DNA from: Clostridium disporicum
GTDB taxonomy: Bacteria; Bacillota; Clostridia; Clostridiales; Clostridiaceae
Length of the DNA stretch: 64,000 nt
NCBI RefSeq assembly: GCF_001405015.1
Contig: NZ_CYZX01000010.1
Location: 78,690-142,689 of the forward strand
Direction of reading: 5' to 3'
This document shows, in pieces, positions 25,526 through 34,436 of the stretch (within the stretch, counting starts at the first letter, position 1; each line of letters opens with the position of its first letter). The translations under genes and the position numbers were made by a program. Below the pieces are notes generated by a model that had not been told where the DNA came from, did no database searches, and saw only the letters and a list, made by a program, of their open reading frames with translations.

Positions 25526-27130
25526 TTACTTATTATTTTTTAATGATGCATTTATAAATCCTATGAATAAAGGATGTGGATTATTTGGTCTTGATTTCAA
25601 TTCTGGATGGAATTGAGTTGCTACAAACCATGGATGATTTTTAACTTCAACAATTTCAACCAATTTACCATCTGGGCTCGTCCCTACTATATTCATTCCA
25701 GCTTCTATTATAGCTTTTCTAAAATCATTATTGAATTCATATCTATGTCTATGTCTTTCATATATTAATTCATTTTTATAGCTTTCATACGATTTAGATT
25801 CTTTATCAAGATTACAAGGATATGCTCCCAATCTCATTGTTCCACCTAAATCTTCTATATCCTCTTGATCTTTCATTAAATCAATAACTGGATACTTAGT
25901 ATTTGGGTTAATCTCTGCACTATTAGCACCTTCATATCCAAGAACATTTCTTGCAAATTCAATTACTGCTGTTTGCATTCCTAAGCAAATTCCTAAGAAA
26001 GGTATATTATTTTCTCTAGCATATCTAATTGCTTCTATCTTACCTTCTACCCCTCTATCTCCAAATCCACCTGGAACAAGTATTCCATTTACATCATCAA
26101 ATAGCTTTTCAGCTGTTTCAGTTGTAACATCTTCAGCATTTATCCATTTAATATTTACATTTGAATCATTATAAAGGCCACCATGCTTTAATGCTTCAAC
26201 AACAGATATATACGCATCGTGAAGTTCTACATACTTACCAACTAAAGCTATATTAACCTCATCTTTAATAACTTTAATCTTCTTAACCATGTCTATCCAT
26301 TCAGTATTATCTATATCTCTACAGCCTAACTCAAGCTTTTCAACTACTAATCTATCTAATCCTTCTTTATGAAGCATTAATGGAATTTCATATAAATGAT
26401 CCGCATCTAAATTTTGTATAACACATTTAGCTTCTAAATTACAAAATAGACCTATCTTAGCTCTTAGCTCCTCTGATATCTCTTGTTCACTCCTACAAAC
26501 TATTATATCAGGTTGTATTCCTATACTTCTTAATTCTTTAACTGAGTGTTGAGTCGGTTTAGTTTTAAGTTCACCTGATTTTCCCAAGTAAGGAACTAAT
26601 GTTACATGTATGAAGCATACATTTTCTCTACCTACATCATATTTTATTTGTCTTATAGCTTCAAGAAATGGTAGTGATTCTATGTCTCCAACAGTTCCTC
26701 CTATTTCAGTGATAACTACATCTACATCTTGTTCGTTACTAACTTTATAAACTCTTTCTTTTATCTCGTTAGTTATATGTGGTATAACTTGAACTGTACC
26801 TCCTAAATATTCACCACGTCTTTCTTTAGATATTACAGACCAATATATCTTACCAGTAGTTACATTACTATTTTTAGTTAAATTTTCATCTATAAATCTT
26901 TCATAATGTCCTAAATCTAAATCTGTTTCTGCTCCATCATCAGTAACAAAAACCTCTCCATGTTGATATGGGCTCATTGTTCCTGGATCTATATTTATAT
27001 ATGGATCAAATTTTTGAATTGATACCTTTAGACCTCTATTTTTTAATAATCTTCCTAGAGATGCTGCTGTTATCCCCTTCCCTAATGAAGATACAACCCC
27101 ACCTGTAACAAAAACATATTTAGTACTCAT
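25526..27130 (-). CDS. pyrG: CTP synthase
   Basis: Aminates UTP to CTP with glutamine. The 534-aa length is normal. The amidoligase domain begins KYVFVTGGVVSSLGKGITAASLG; the glutaminase domain has the Cys of GICLGMQ and the His/Glu pair of QFHPELKSRP. AGGAGG ribosome site. A weak minus-strand promoter (TTGAGT, 16 bases, TATAGT) lies about 45-70 bases upstream. I do not see the GGGC-type initial sequence that would signal Bacillus-like reiterative control. Confidence 0.98.
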   Translation of the reverse strand: MSTKYVFVTGGVVSSLGKGITAASLGRLLKNRGLKVSIQKFDPYINIDPGTMSPYQHGEVFVTDDGAETDLDLGHYERFIDENLTKNSNVTTGKIYWSVISKERRGEYLGGTVQVIPHITNEIKERVYKVSNEQDVDVVITEIGGTVGDIESLPFLEAIRQIKYDVGRENVCFIHVTLVPYLGKSGELKTKPTQHSVKELRSIGIQPDIIVCRSEQEISEELRAKIGLFCNLEAKCVIQNLDADHLYEIPLMLHKEGLDRLVVEKLELGCRDIDNTEWIDMVKKIKVIKDEVNIALVGKYVELHDAYISVVEALKHGGLYNDSNVNIKWINAEDVTTETAEKLFDDVNGILVPGGFGDRGVEGKIEAIRYARENNIPFLGICLGMQTAVIEFARNVLGYEGANSAEINPNTKYPVIDLMKDQEDIEDLGGTMRLGAYPCNLDKESKSYESYKNELIYERHRHRYEFNNDFRKAIIEAGMNIVGTSPDGKLVEIVEVKNHPWFVATQFHPELKSRPNNPHPLFIGFINASLKNNK

Positions 27131-27205
27131 TTATATTTCCTCCTAAATAAATAAAATTAGCATTTAATAACTATAAAAATTCAAATAAAAAACTCAATTT
27201 TTCTA

Positions 27206-27234
27206 TTGACTATTGATTTTATATTTAGTATAAT
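27206..27234 (+). promoter_or_regulatory. Consensus-like promoter facing the plus strand, no gene downstream
   Basis: TTGACT (27206-27211), 17 bases, TATAAT (27229-27234). The predicted start near 27241 is immediately before a hairpin (27242-27266) and the transcript would then run antisense into the small gene at 27322-27612. No plus-strand coding region or sharp terminator follows, so the product, if any, is non-coding or the match is chance in AT-rich DNA. Confidence 0.4.
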
Positions 27235-27241
27235 TTAAAAT

Positions 27242-27266
27242 ACCTCACTCTATAAATAAGTGAGGT
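27242..27266 (-). terminator. Hairpin, probable terminator of the small HTH gene
   Basis: An 8-bp perfect stem (ACCTCACT and complement) with a 9-base AT loop, followed on the minus strand by ATTTT. It lies 56 bases after the stop codon of the gene at 27322. Confidence 0.55.
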
Positions 27267-27321
27267 GAATCAATATTTTTCTATGATATCATAATATTTT
27301 ATTCTTTATCAATGTCTTTTA

Positions 27322-27612
27322 TTAGTCATTTTTTATTGTTTTATCTAAAATTACGTAATTATCCCTGAATTGCTTATTAATAAGCAATCTTTCTTCAGCT
27401 TTCTTCAAATTATAATTTATACTCTTATTACTACTAAACATCAGCTCATCTATAAGCTTATCTTTTTCTAAACATCCATATTCTTTTAATAGTAATAAAA
27501 ATAAATATTTACACTCTTTATTTTTGAGTAAATATAATAAATCAAAATTAGTTATTTTATAATATTTACATAATACATCTACCACAACTCTATACTTTTC
27601 TATATTTATCAC
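27322..27612 (-). CDS. Small protein resembling DnaA domain IV (DNA-binding helix-turn-helix)
   Basis: 96 aa. The pattern VVDVLCKYYKIT-x-DLLYLLKNKE, a hydrophobic helix, then SSNKSINYNLKKAEERLLIN-x-FRDNY follows the order of DnaA domain IV: a VC-x-YYGI helix, an arginine/lysine turn, a second helix, then a recognition helix with a D-H-S-T-V-like motif (here NKSINYNLKK) and a KD-x-x-FR end. The DnaA signature residues D-H-S-T are not kept, so DnaA-box recognition is doubtful. It lacks the ATPase domain. The GTG start overlaps the GAGGTG ribosome site, so the true start may be a few codons on. Function unknown; a replication or regulatory role is inference only. Confidence 0.5.
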   Translation of the reverse strand: MINIEKYRVVVDVLCKYYKITNFDLLYLLKNKECKYLFLLLLKEYGCLEKDKLIDELMFSSNKSINYNLKKAEERLLINKQFRDNYVILDKTIKND

Positions 27613-27703
27613 CTCTAAATCAAACTATAGACAAAAACATATCTTTATTAACTTCAATAACCACTTATTTAATTTATCCCCATAAAACTTTCATTTATAC
27701 AAA

Positions 27704-27728
27704 AAAAAGTGGCATAAAGCCACTTTTT
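27704..27728 (-). terminator. Intrinsic terminator after the YwiB-like gene
   Basis: A 10-bp perfect stem AAAAAGTGGC with a 5-base loop and a run of T on the minus strand. Confidence 0.9.
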
Positions 27729-27737
27729 CCATTTTTA

Positions 27738-28154
27738 CTATTGAACTTTTATCTTTACCTTTATCTCTGTTGTTATAGGCGGTTGTCCTTCTGCACTTAA
27801 AAGATACTTAGCATAAATAAATCCACCATTCTCATCTATATTTATATCTAATATCTTCGTATCTATATGTAAATGTAACATACCATATGGTGTATTGTAT
27901 AATGATAATCCCATTTCTCCTATTTTAAATTCCATAGTAGTACATGTTGTACCAACTCTTTCTAAAACAAATCTATCTTCTTCAATTTTAAGATTTGTCG
28001 TTGTTCCCTTCATTCCAGAAATCTCTGATTCTTCATATATAATTTCATACGAACTTTCTTTCACTATAAATTTCCCTGGAGTAATAACTTCAATTGCATC
28101 ACTTTCATCTATATCAGAAAAACTTTTCACTTGAATTATTGCATTCTTCTCCAT
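27738..28154 (-). CDS. DUF1934 family beta-barrel protein (YwiB-like)
   Basis: 138 aa, all-beta in character (alternating hydrophobic strands, GMKGTTTNLKIEEDRFVLERVG in the middle, GEMGLSLYNTPYG conserved patch). The ending L-x-x-EG-x-PPITTEIKVKIK is typical of DUF1934/YwiB, a lipocalin-like family of unknown function. Bacillus ywiB also lies near pyrG and argS. GGAGG ribosome site; nine bases after the PP-loop gene, so probably co-transcribed with it and perhaps with spoIIR. Confidence 0.75.
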   Translation of the reverse strand: MEKNAIIQVKSFSDIDESDAIEVITPGKFIVKESSYEIIYEESEISGMKGTTTNLKIEEDRFVLERVGTTCTTMEFKIGEMGLSLYNTPYGMLHLHIDTKILDINIDENGGFIYAKYLLSAEGQPPITTEIKVKIKVQ

Positions 28155-28163
28155 AATTTCCTC

Positions 28164-29153
28164 CTACTTAACTGATACTATGTACTCTTGTAATTCCTCA
28201 TCACTTATAGGTTCTACTTCTATTTCAGAATTAAACTTACTTCCATACTTTCCAAATTTAACTTTAAGTACTTTTTCCGTTCTACCCTTACTATATCTTC
28301 CTGATATTCTTGCAGCTAACTTTCTATCTTCTTCTGTTCCTTCCCCTTGTAATAATACAAGTGCCCCTGAAAAGTCTGAAGTATGGAATGAATAATAACT
28401 TCCATCTATATGATTTTTAATCATATCACCTTCATCTTTAGTTCTAGCTACTATTATCTTATTATTATCCTTGGTTCTAAAATGTCTACCATATCTTAAA
28501 AGACTTAATTCATCTTCTTCTACTTCATTTTTATAATCCAATAAATCCTTTAATCTTAAGGCATAGTTAGGTTCAGTTAATTTACATCCACCTGCTGGTG
28601 ATGGATATTCAGTTATTCCCCACTTTTCAGCAAGTTCCATTTGAGCTTTTCTACTTCTTCCTGATATATCTAATAACTTTTCTCTATCAACTAATCCACT
28701 TAGCTCCATTTCTGTAGGATCTAAATTTTTAGCACATAATGGTCTTAAAATCTTATTTGCAAAACCTGATTCTTTTTTTACAATATTTAATGCTTGTCTG
28801 TTTTGAGACATAGGTCTTTGATTTAAAACCTCACCTGTTATAATAAAATCTGCTTTGTATTCTTCTAATAGCTTTCCAGCATAATTCATCATCATAGCAT
28901 GACAATCTATACATGGATTCATGTTTTTACCTCTTCCATGCTTAGGATTTTTAACCATATCTAAATGTTCATTAGAAAAATCAACTACCACTAATGGAAT
29001 ATCTATTTGTTTTGTCATCTTTTTAGCACTTTCTTCGCTAAAGAAATAAGATCTAAAACAAATACCAATTACCTCTATACCTTGTTCTTTTATAAGTTTT
29101 GCGGCTAGTATACTGTCTAACCCACCTGAAATCATAGCTAACGCCTTTGTCAT
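28164..29153 (-). CDS. PP-loop ATPase, tRNA thiolation-like (MnmA/ThiI-related) with C-terminal NFACT-R-like domain
   Basis: 329 aa. The PP-loop SGGLDS is at residues 9-14, so the protein adenylates its substrate. NPCIDCHAMM resembles the NPC-x-x-CN block of MnmA, and a second Cys is in PAGGCKLTEPNYA (about 190); this pair could carry sulfur. The C-terminal 110 residues (LRYGRHFR, IDGSYYSFHTSDFSGAL) look like the NFACT-R RNA-binding domain. A role in making a thiolated tRNA base is likely, but it is not a canonical MnmA, ThiI or TtcA, and the target base cannot be told. It lies 15 bases after spoIIR. Confidence 0.72.
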   Translation of the reverse strand: MTKALAMISGGLDSILAAKLIKEQGIEVIGICFRSYFFSEESAKKMTKQIDIPLVVVDFSNEHLDMVKNPKHGRGKNMNPCIDCHAMMMNYAGKLLEEYKADFIITGEVLNQRPMSQNRQALNIVKKESGFANKILRPLCAKNLDPTEMELSGLVDREKLLDISGRSRKAQMELAEKWGITEYPSPAGGCKLTEPNYALRLKDLLDYKNEVEEDELSLLRYGRHFRTKDNNKIIVARTKDEGDMIKNHIDGSYYSFHTSDFSGALVLLQGEGTEEDRKLAARISGRYSKGRTEKVLKVKFGKYGSKFNSEIEVEPISDEELQEYIVSVK

Positions 29154-29168
29154 ATTAGCACTCCTCTA

Positions 29169-29810
29169 CTAGTTAAATATTTTGTCAAAAACCTCTACTA
29201 CCTTAAACTTAAATATAACTTGCTTATCATTATCTTTTTTATTTTCCTCAGTTTTACCTTCTATATTAGCTATATTTTCGTCTAATTTTTTTGTATCAAC
29301 TATATTTTTGCTCTCATCAACAAAACATAATGGTGGAAACATTACACACCACCAATTTTGACCTTCTCCACTTCCTATTATTACTCTATAAGCCTCATAA
29401 TTACCTTGAGGAAATATATAATCTCCATATATCTTATCTGGAAAATTCTCATTTGACAACATAGTCTTTACATCATAATCAAAACCTTCTTCGGCAATTA
29501 CCTCTTTAGCTATACTATTAACTTCTTCTATACTCGAATTTAATATTTCCCTTGCATCATCTAAACTTTCAACACTTTCAAGTTTTATAGACATCTTATC
29601 TATTATTTTATCTCTAACTTTTAATTTTAATGCTTGATCTTCTTCAGAATCACTATTAGCTATTACATGAAATCTAATTAGCTTGTCCGCAACTTCTTCA
29701 TAATTTAACTCTCTTAAATCTAAAGATGCTTCATTATTTCCTAAAGAACATCCTCCAAATAAAGTAACAATAAATACTATTATAATAAAATTAAACATAT
29801 TTTTTTTCAT
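29169..29810 (-). CDS. spoIIR: Stage II sporulation protein R
   Basis: Forespore-made secreted signal that triggers SpoIIGA to activate pro-sigma-E in the mother cell. The start is the ATG after GAGGGGG (33 bases into the frame), giving 213 aa. A signal sequence (about residues 1-20) ends in LFGGC, a possible though imperfect lipobox. The family signature LIRFHVIANSDSEEDQALKLKVRD and the WWCVMFPPLCFVD segment are present. Sigma-F control is expected, but I could not fit the sigma-F consensus convincingly upstream. Confidence 0.93.
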   Translation of the reverse strand: MKKNMFNFIIIVFIVTLFGGCSLGNNEASLDLRELNYEEVADKLIRFHVIANSDSEEDQALKLKVRDKIIDKMSIKLESVESLDDAREILNSSIEEVNSIAKEVIAEEGFDYDVKTMLSNENFPDKIYGDYIFPQGNYEAYRVIIGSGEGQNWWCVMFPPLCFVDESKNIVDTKKLDENIANIEGKTEENKKDNDKQVIFKFKVVEVFDKIFN

Positions 29811-29877
29811 AAAGATAACCCCCTCTAGCTTAATTATTTCCAATTTATAGGGGATTATTCATTTTGCTATTTATTTT

Positions 29878-30720
29878 TTATATAGTTCTTGTTAAAAATA
29901 CTTCATTATATTTTTCTTTCATTTTCTCAAAACATTTTTGTGCTTTAAGCATATCATCAAAAAAAGCAAACACCGTTGGACCACTTCCACTCATCATAGA
30001 ATTTATTGCTCCATATTTATTCATTTCTTCTTTTAAATCAATTAAAACCTTATGCTTTTTCAAAGTTACATTTTCTAATAAATTCTTCATATTATATGCA
30101 ACATATCTTAAATTATCTTCATCCATAGCCTTTATTAATTCTTCAGTTTCTGGATGTTTTTTTACTTTTTCCATATTAAAATTCTTATACACTTCTTTAG
30201 TAGATACTCCAAAAGAAGGCTTTACTAAAACAATAATTTTATTTTTAAATGGATTTAATGGAGTAATTATCTCTCCAATTCCTTCGCATAGTGCTGTTCC
30301 TCCTTTTATACAATAAGGTACATCAGCACCTAGTTTCAATCCTAATTCCATAAGTTCTTCATCTGAAGCATTTACTTCAAATAACTTATTCATTATTTTC
30401 AATACTGTTGCTGCATCAGTACTTCCGCCAGCTAAACCTGCCGAAACTGGAATATTTTTAAATATTTTTATTTTTACCCCTTCTGCGATATTATATCTTT
30501 CTTTAAAAGCTATCGCTGCCTTATAAGCAAGATTTCTTGAATCTGTTGGTACATAATTTTTATTACACTCTATAATAATATCTTTATTATTCTTTTCTAC
30601 AATAATTTCATCGTATAAATCTATATTTTGCATTATCATTCTTAAAAGATGATATCCGTCATCTCTTTTTCCAACTATATCTAGAGAAATATTCACTTTG
30701 GCATAAGCTTTCATTTTCAT
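29878..30720 (-). CDS. ispE: 4-diphosphocytidyl-2-C-methyl-D-erythritol kinase
   Basis: GHMP kinase of the MEP isoprenoid pathway, 280 aa. The ATP loop is PVSAGLAGGSTDAATV, the N-terminal KVNISLDIVGKRDDGYHLL block binds substrate, and SMMSGSGPTVFAF is the third GHMP motif. Two ATGs in the first three codons are possible starts; the first has the better spacing to AAAGGAAC. It lies between spoIIR and cphA with no clear transcriptional link to either. Confidence 0.95.
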   Translation of the reverse strand: MKMKAYAKVNISLDIVGKRDDGYHLLRMIMQNIDLYDEIIVEKNNKDIIIECNKNYVPTDSRNLAYKAAIAFKERYNIAEGVKIKIFKNIPVSAGLAGGSTDAATVLKIMNKLFEVNASDEELMELGLKLGADVPYCIKGGTALCEGIGEIITPLNPFKNKIIVLVKPSFGVSTKEVYKNFNMEKVKKHPETEELIKAMDEDNLRYVAYNMKNLLENVTLKKHKVLIDLKEEMNKYGAINSMMSGSGPTVFAFFDDMLKAQKCFEKMKEKYNEVFLTRTI

Positions 30721-30756
30721 CTCTTTCAGTTCCTTTCAACTTTTACTATATATTCT

Positions 30757-30790
30757 AAATAAAGTTCAGGTATTAACCCGAACTTTATTT
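30757..30790 (-). terminator. Terminator after cphA
   Basis: A 14-bp stem (AAATAAAGTTCGGG on the minus strand with G-U pairing) and a 6-base loop, 70 bases after the cphA stop. The T tract is weak (TTTATTT is in the 3' arm). Confidence 0.65.
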
Positions 30791-30859
30791 ATCATGTTAT
30801 AAATTATATTATATAAGTTATTTTATTTCTCGTAAATATCTGTTAGATTTACGTATTTG

Positions 30860-33481
30860 TTAAATCGAACTAATTACAGCATTAGAGTTTTTATTTTCAT
30901 TTAATTTATCTATAACTTCTATCAAAGGTTCAATCTTTTCGTAGAAAACAATAATACTATCTCCTATAGTAGCCTCTCTTATAGCTTCTTTAAAAGCTTC
31001 TACCTCATCTAATACCATTTTTACACTAACATATTTATTACAACTATCTATTCCACCTTTTATAACTTTTGCAATTTCACCTGGTTTTCTACCTCTTTTA
31101 TCTTTATCTTCTTTGATTATAATTTTATCAATAAATTTTGAACTAACTTTTCCAATCTCTTTTATTGATTCATTATTTCTATCTCCAGGAACTCCTATTA
31201 CTCCTATTACTTTACCATCAGTTATTTCTTTTACTGCTGATAAAGCTTTCTTATATCCTTCTATATTATGACCATAATCTAATATTATTTTAATTCCATT
31301 ATACTCATGAATATTAAATCTTCCATAGTTCTCTCTTGAATTTAGCTCAAAACTTTGAATTGAATCTTGTATAATATTATAATCAACATTTAATCCAATT
31401 AACGCTGCACAAGCAGCCATTACATTTTCTATATTAAATTGCAATGCACCTTTTAATATTATTGGAATATCATCAATACTACTTATTCTATATTCTCTTC
31501 TTTTCTTATTAATGCAGATATATCTTTCCTTTAAATAAACTACAGTTTTACCGTCTCTAATACTATTTATTATAAGTGGGTTTTTATAATCTTTAGAGAA
31601 ATATATTATATTTGACTTTATTCTATTTATAATTGTATTACTATACTTATCGTCAGCATTAATTATTACATACCCATCTTTCTTAACAGCTTCTGCTACC
31701 AACGATTTTACATAACATAAATCTTCCATATCCTGCACGCCATCGCAACCTAAGTGATCTTCTGTTATGTTTGTTATTACAGCTACATCGGCTAAGTCAT
31801 ACGCTAATCCTTTTCTTATTATTCCACCTCTAGCTGTTTCAAGTACAGCTATATCTACATCCTTATTTAATAGTACACATTTTGCGCTATCCATTCCTGT
31901 ATCATCGCCAATATCTATACATTTGTTATTTATAAATATTCCTTCTGTACTAGTCATTCCTGAACACATTCCAAGTTTACATAAGGTATAATTTATAAGA
32001 CGTGTAGTTGTAGTCTTTCCATTTGTTCCACTTACTGATACTACAGGTATATTCTTTATATCTTCTTTATACATCATCTTAATTATTTCATCGCCGACAT
32101 CCCTACTCTTTCCTTCAGAAGGGTATATATGCATTCTTAAACCTGGAGCAGTATTTACCTCCATTATTATCCCATTATTATTCATAATACTTTTTGATAT
32201 ATCTTTCGTACATATATCTATGCCACATACATCTAATCCTATAGTTTTAGCAGCTCTTATACATATATCTTTATTTTCTTCACATATTTTATCTGTATAG
32301 TCAATAGCTATACCACCTGTAGATAAATTAGCATTTTTTCTTAATAATAATTTTTTATCTTTTTCTAAAACACTACTTAATGAATAACCTTGCTCACTTA
32401 TAAAGTTAATAAGCATATTATCTTTCTTAACTTTAGTAAGTGGTTTTTCATGACCTTCACCTCTATACTCGTGTGAATTTAAATCATCTATTAATTCTTC
32501 TATGCACTTATTACCATCACCTATTATATATGGTGGTATTCTTAAAGAGACACCAACTACCTTATTGTTTACTACACAAACTCTGTAGTCATCTCCCTCC
32601 CAATACTCCTCTAGTATAATATCATCAAACTCATTTATTAATTTCTGATAAGCTATAATAAGCTCTTTTTCATTTTTTATTCCTATAATAACGCCTTTAC
32701 CTTTATTTCCATACTGAGGTTTTAATACTAAAGGATATCCTATTCTTTCTGCTTCCTTTAATAAATTTATTACATTACATACTTTAGCACCTCTAGCTAC
32801 AGGTAAATTTTGCAAATATAATAATTCTTTAGTTAGTAATTTGTCACAAGATATATCAGCTGAAATACAACCAGTATTACTTGTAATTGACGCTTCTATA
32901 ACTCTCCCTTGCTTCCCATAACCTATTTGATAAAAATTGCTGCTTCCCAACTTCATAACTGGTAATCCATGCTTTTGAGCAGCTTCGCATATTGCTAAAG
33001 TACTAGGTCCAATTAGCTCATCATTTAATATTTCTTTTATAATCAATATTCTACTTTTAAAATCTATAACCATGTCACTAATTAATCCATTTATTATATC
33101 AATAGCTAATTTTGCAGATTCTATACCTGCTTTAGGGTATTTATATTGATATATTATTTGATATATATCGCCTTCTACTTCTCTTGCTTTCCCATAAGCA
33201 ACATCTATACCAATTATATTTTGTATTGCAATAATGATATGTTCACATATATGAGCTAAATATGTACCTTCCTTAAGCCTTTTTACAAACCCTCCATCTT
33301 CATCTATTCCACACCTATGAGTATATAATTCTGGAATCATTTTTACTAAATTCTCGTTAAATCCATTTATATCCTTGCTAGGCGTTTCACAATATCCTTC
33401 TAAATCGACATCAAGTCTTATACACTTTTTATGTGAGTATATATTCTTCCCCTCATAAATGTTACTACTTAGTATTTTCAT
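30860..33481 (-). CDS. cphA: Cyanophycin synthetase
   Basis: Makes multi-L-arginyl-poly-L-aspartate, a nitrogen storage polymer. 873 aa with the standard order: N-terminal domain to about 160; ATP-grasp domain about 215-480, ending in the metal-binding EVNTAPGLRMH (441-451); Mur-ligase-like domain with P-loop GTNGKTTT (485-492) and a C-terminal ligase lobe. It overlaps the end of cphB by 17 bases, so synthesis and breakdown enzymes are made together. Cyanophycin genes are known from several clostridia, where the polymer is linked to sporulation; the sporulation neighbours here fit. Confidence 0.96.
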   Translation of the reverse strand: MKILSSNIYEGKNIYSHKKCIRLDVDLEGYCETPSKDINGFNENLVKMIPELYTHRCGIDEDGGFVKRLKEGTYLAHICEHIIIAIQNIIGIDVAYGKAREVEGDIYQIIYQYKYPKAGIESAKLAIDIINGLISDMVIDFKSRILIIKEILNDELIGPSTLAICEAAQKHGLPVMKLGSSNFYQIGYGKQGRVIEASITSNTGCISADISCDKLLTKELLYLQNLPVARGAKVCNVINLLKEAERIGYPLVLKPQYGNKGKGVIIGIKNEKELIIAYQKLINEFDDIILEEYWEGDDYRVCVVNNKVVGVSLRIPPYIIGDGNKCIEELIDDLNSHEYRGEGHEKPLTKVKKDNMLINFISEQGYSLSSVLEKDKKLLLRKNANLSTGGIAIDYTDKICEENKDICIRAAKTIGLDVCGIDICTKDISKSIMNNNGIIMEVNTAPGLRMHIYPSEGKSRDVGDEIIKMMYKEDIKNIPVVSVSGTNGKTTTTRLINYTLCKLGMCSGMTSTEGIFINNKCIDIGDDTGMDSAKCVLLNKDVDIAVLETARGGIIRKGLAYDLADVAVITNITEDHLGCDGVQDMEDLCYVKSLVAEAVKKDGYVIINADDKYSNTIINRIKSNIIYFSKDYKNPLIINSIRDGKTVVYLKERYICINKKRREYRISSIDDIPIILKGALQFNIENVMAACAALIGLNVDYNIIQDSIQSFELNSRENYGRFNIHEYNGIKIILDYGHNIEGYKKALSAVKEITDGKVIGVIGVPGDRNNESIKEIGKVSSKFIDKIIIKEDKDKRGRKPGEIAKVIKGGIDSCNKYVSVKMVLDEVEAFKEAIREATIGDSIIVFYEKIEPLIEVIDKLNENKNSNAVISSI

Positions 33482-34298
33482 TTTTTAAATTATCCTCCTC
33501 GAAAGGTACTTTTTTAATTAAATCAAATTTATTACCTTCCTTTAAAACATGAAGTTTAACATTAAACATACTTAAAACTTCATCACAGTATTGTTCTGAT
33601 ACATTGCTATATATTATTGAACTTCCATCTAAAAAATATACTGCCCCTGATCCTATTACTTCTGCAATGCCTTTATCACTTACCACTATTGCAGTATCTT
33701 CATCTATTCCAATTCCTAAAACTTCTGGATTTTGAGCTACAGCTGTTAATAACCTTCCTATTCTTCCCCTTTGAGCAAAGTGTTGATCTATTATTACACT
33801 ATCAATTAGCCCTAATCCAGGTGACATTTTTAATGTGCATTTTCTTGGTGACTCCTCGTCTTCTCCTTGAACTATCATTGTATGACTCATAACAGAAGCT
33901 CCTGCAGAAGTACCAGCTATTACTTTCCCTTCACTACAAATATCCTTCAATGCATCATACACTGGAGTTCCACCTAAAATACTTGTTATTCTAAGCTGAT
34001 CTCCACCTGTAAAAAATAATAAATTACATCTTTTTATTAAATCTACATTCTTCTTATTACACGCATCTTCTCTATTAGTTATATCTAATTTTTCTATATT
34101 CTTTATTCCAAGACCTGAAAAAACTTTATTATATTTACTATAACTTTCGTCCGGACATTCAGTTGCTATAGTAGCTATTAATAGCATATCAGTATCTTTA
34201 TTTATAAAATCAGCTACACGCTTTAATATCTCTTTATCACCTTTTTTATCTTCTGCGCCTCCTATTATTATTAAATTTCCTTCTATTTTTTCATCCAT
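33465..34298 (-). CDS. cphB: Cyanophycinase
   Basis: Serine peptidase (S51 family) that releases beta-Asp-Arg dipeptides from cyanophycin. 277 aa. The nucleophile is Ser131 in IAGTSAGASVMS; the DQHFAQRGRIGRLL segment carries the active-site His, and FFTGGDQLRI is the conserved glycine loop. GAGGTG ribosome site. First gene of the cphB-cphA pair. No dipeptidase gene for the released dipeptide is seen nearby. Confidence 0.95.
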   Translation of the reverse strand: MDEKIEGNLIIIGGAEDKKGDKEILKRVADFINKDTDMLLIATIATECPDESYSKYNKVFSGLGIKNIEKLDITNREDACNKKNVDLIKRCNLLFFTGGDQLRITSILGGTPVYDALKDICSEGKVIAGTSAGASVMSHTMIVQGEDEESPRKCTLKMSPGLGLIDSVIIDQHFAQRGRIGRLLTAVAQNPEVLGIGIDEDTAIVVSDKGIAEVIGSGAVYFLDGSSIIYSNVSEQYCDEVLSMFNVKLHVLKEGNKFDLIKKVPFEEDNLKNENTK

Positions 34299-34365
34299 AT
34301 TTTCACCTCAAATCACACATTCACTATTTTATCCATTCCTAAACCATATTATTCAAAATCATAAA

Positions 34366-34404
34366 TTAAAAGGTAATTGCTTAATTTCAGCAATTACCTT
34401 TTAA
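34366..34404 (-). terminator. Intrinsic terminator after sipL
   Basis: A 15-bp perfect stem (TTAAAAGGTAATTGC) with a 9-base loop, 33 bases after the sipL stop. The intervening TTAACTTTTAACT resembles parts of the dispersed repeat at 44403. Confidence 0.85.
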
Positions 34405-34436
34405 TTTATTCTTAATTATTAACTTTTAACTGGTAA

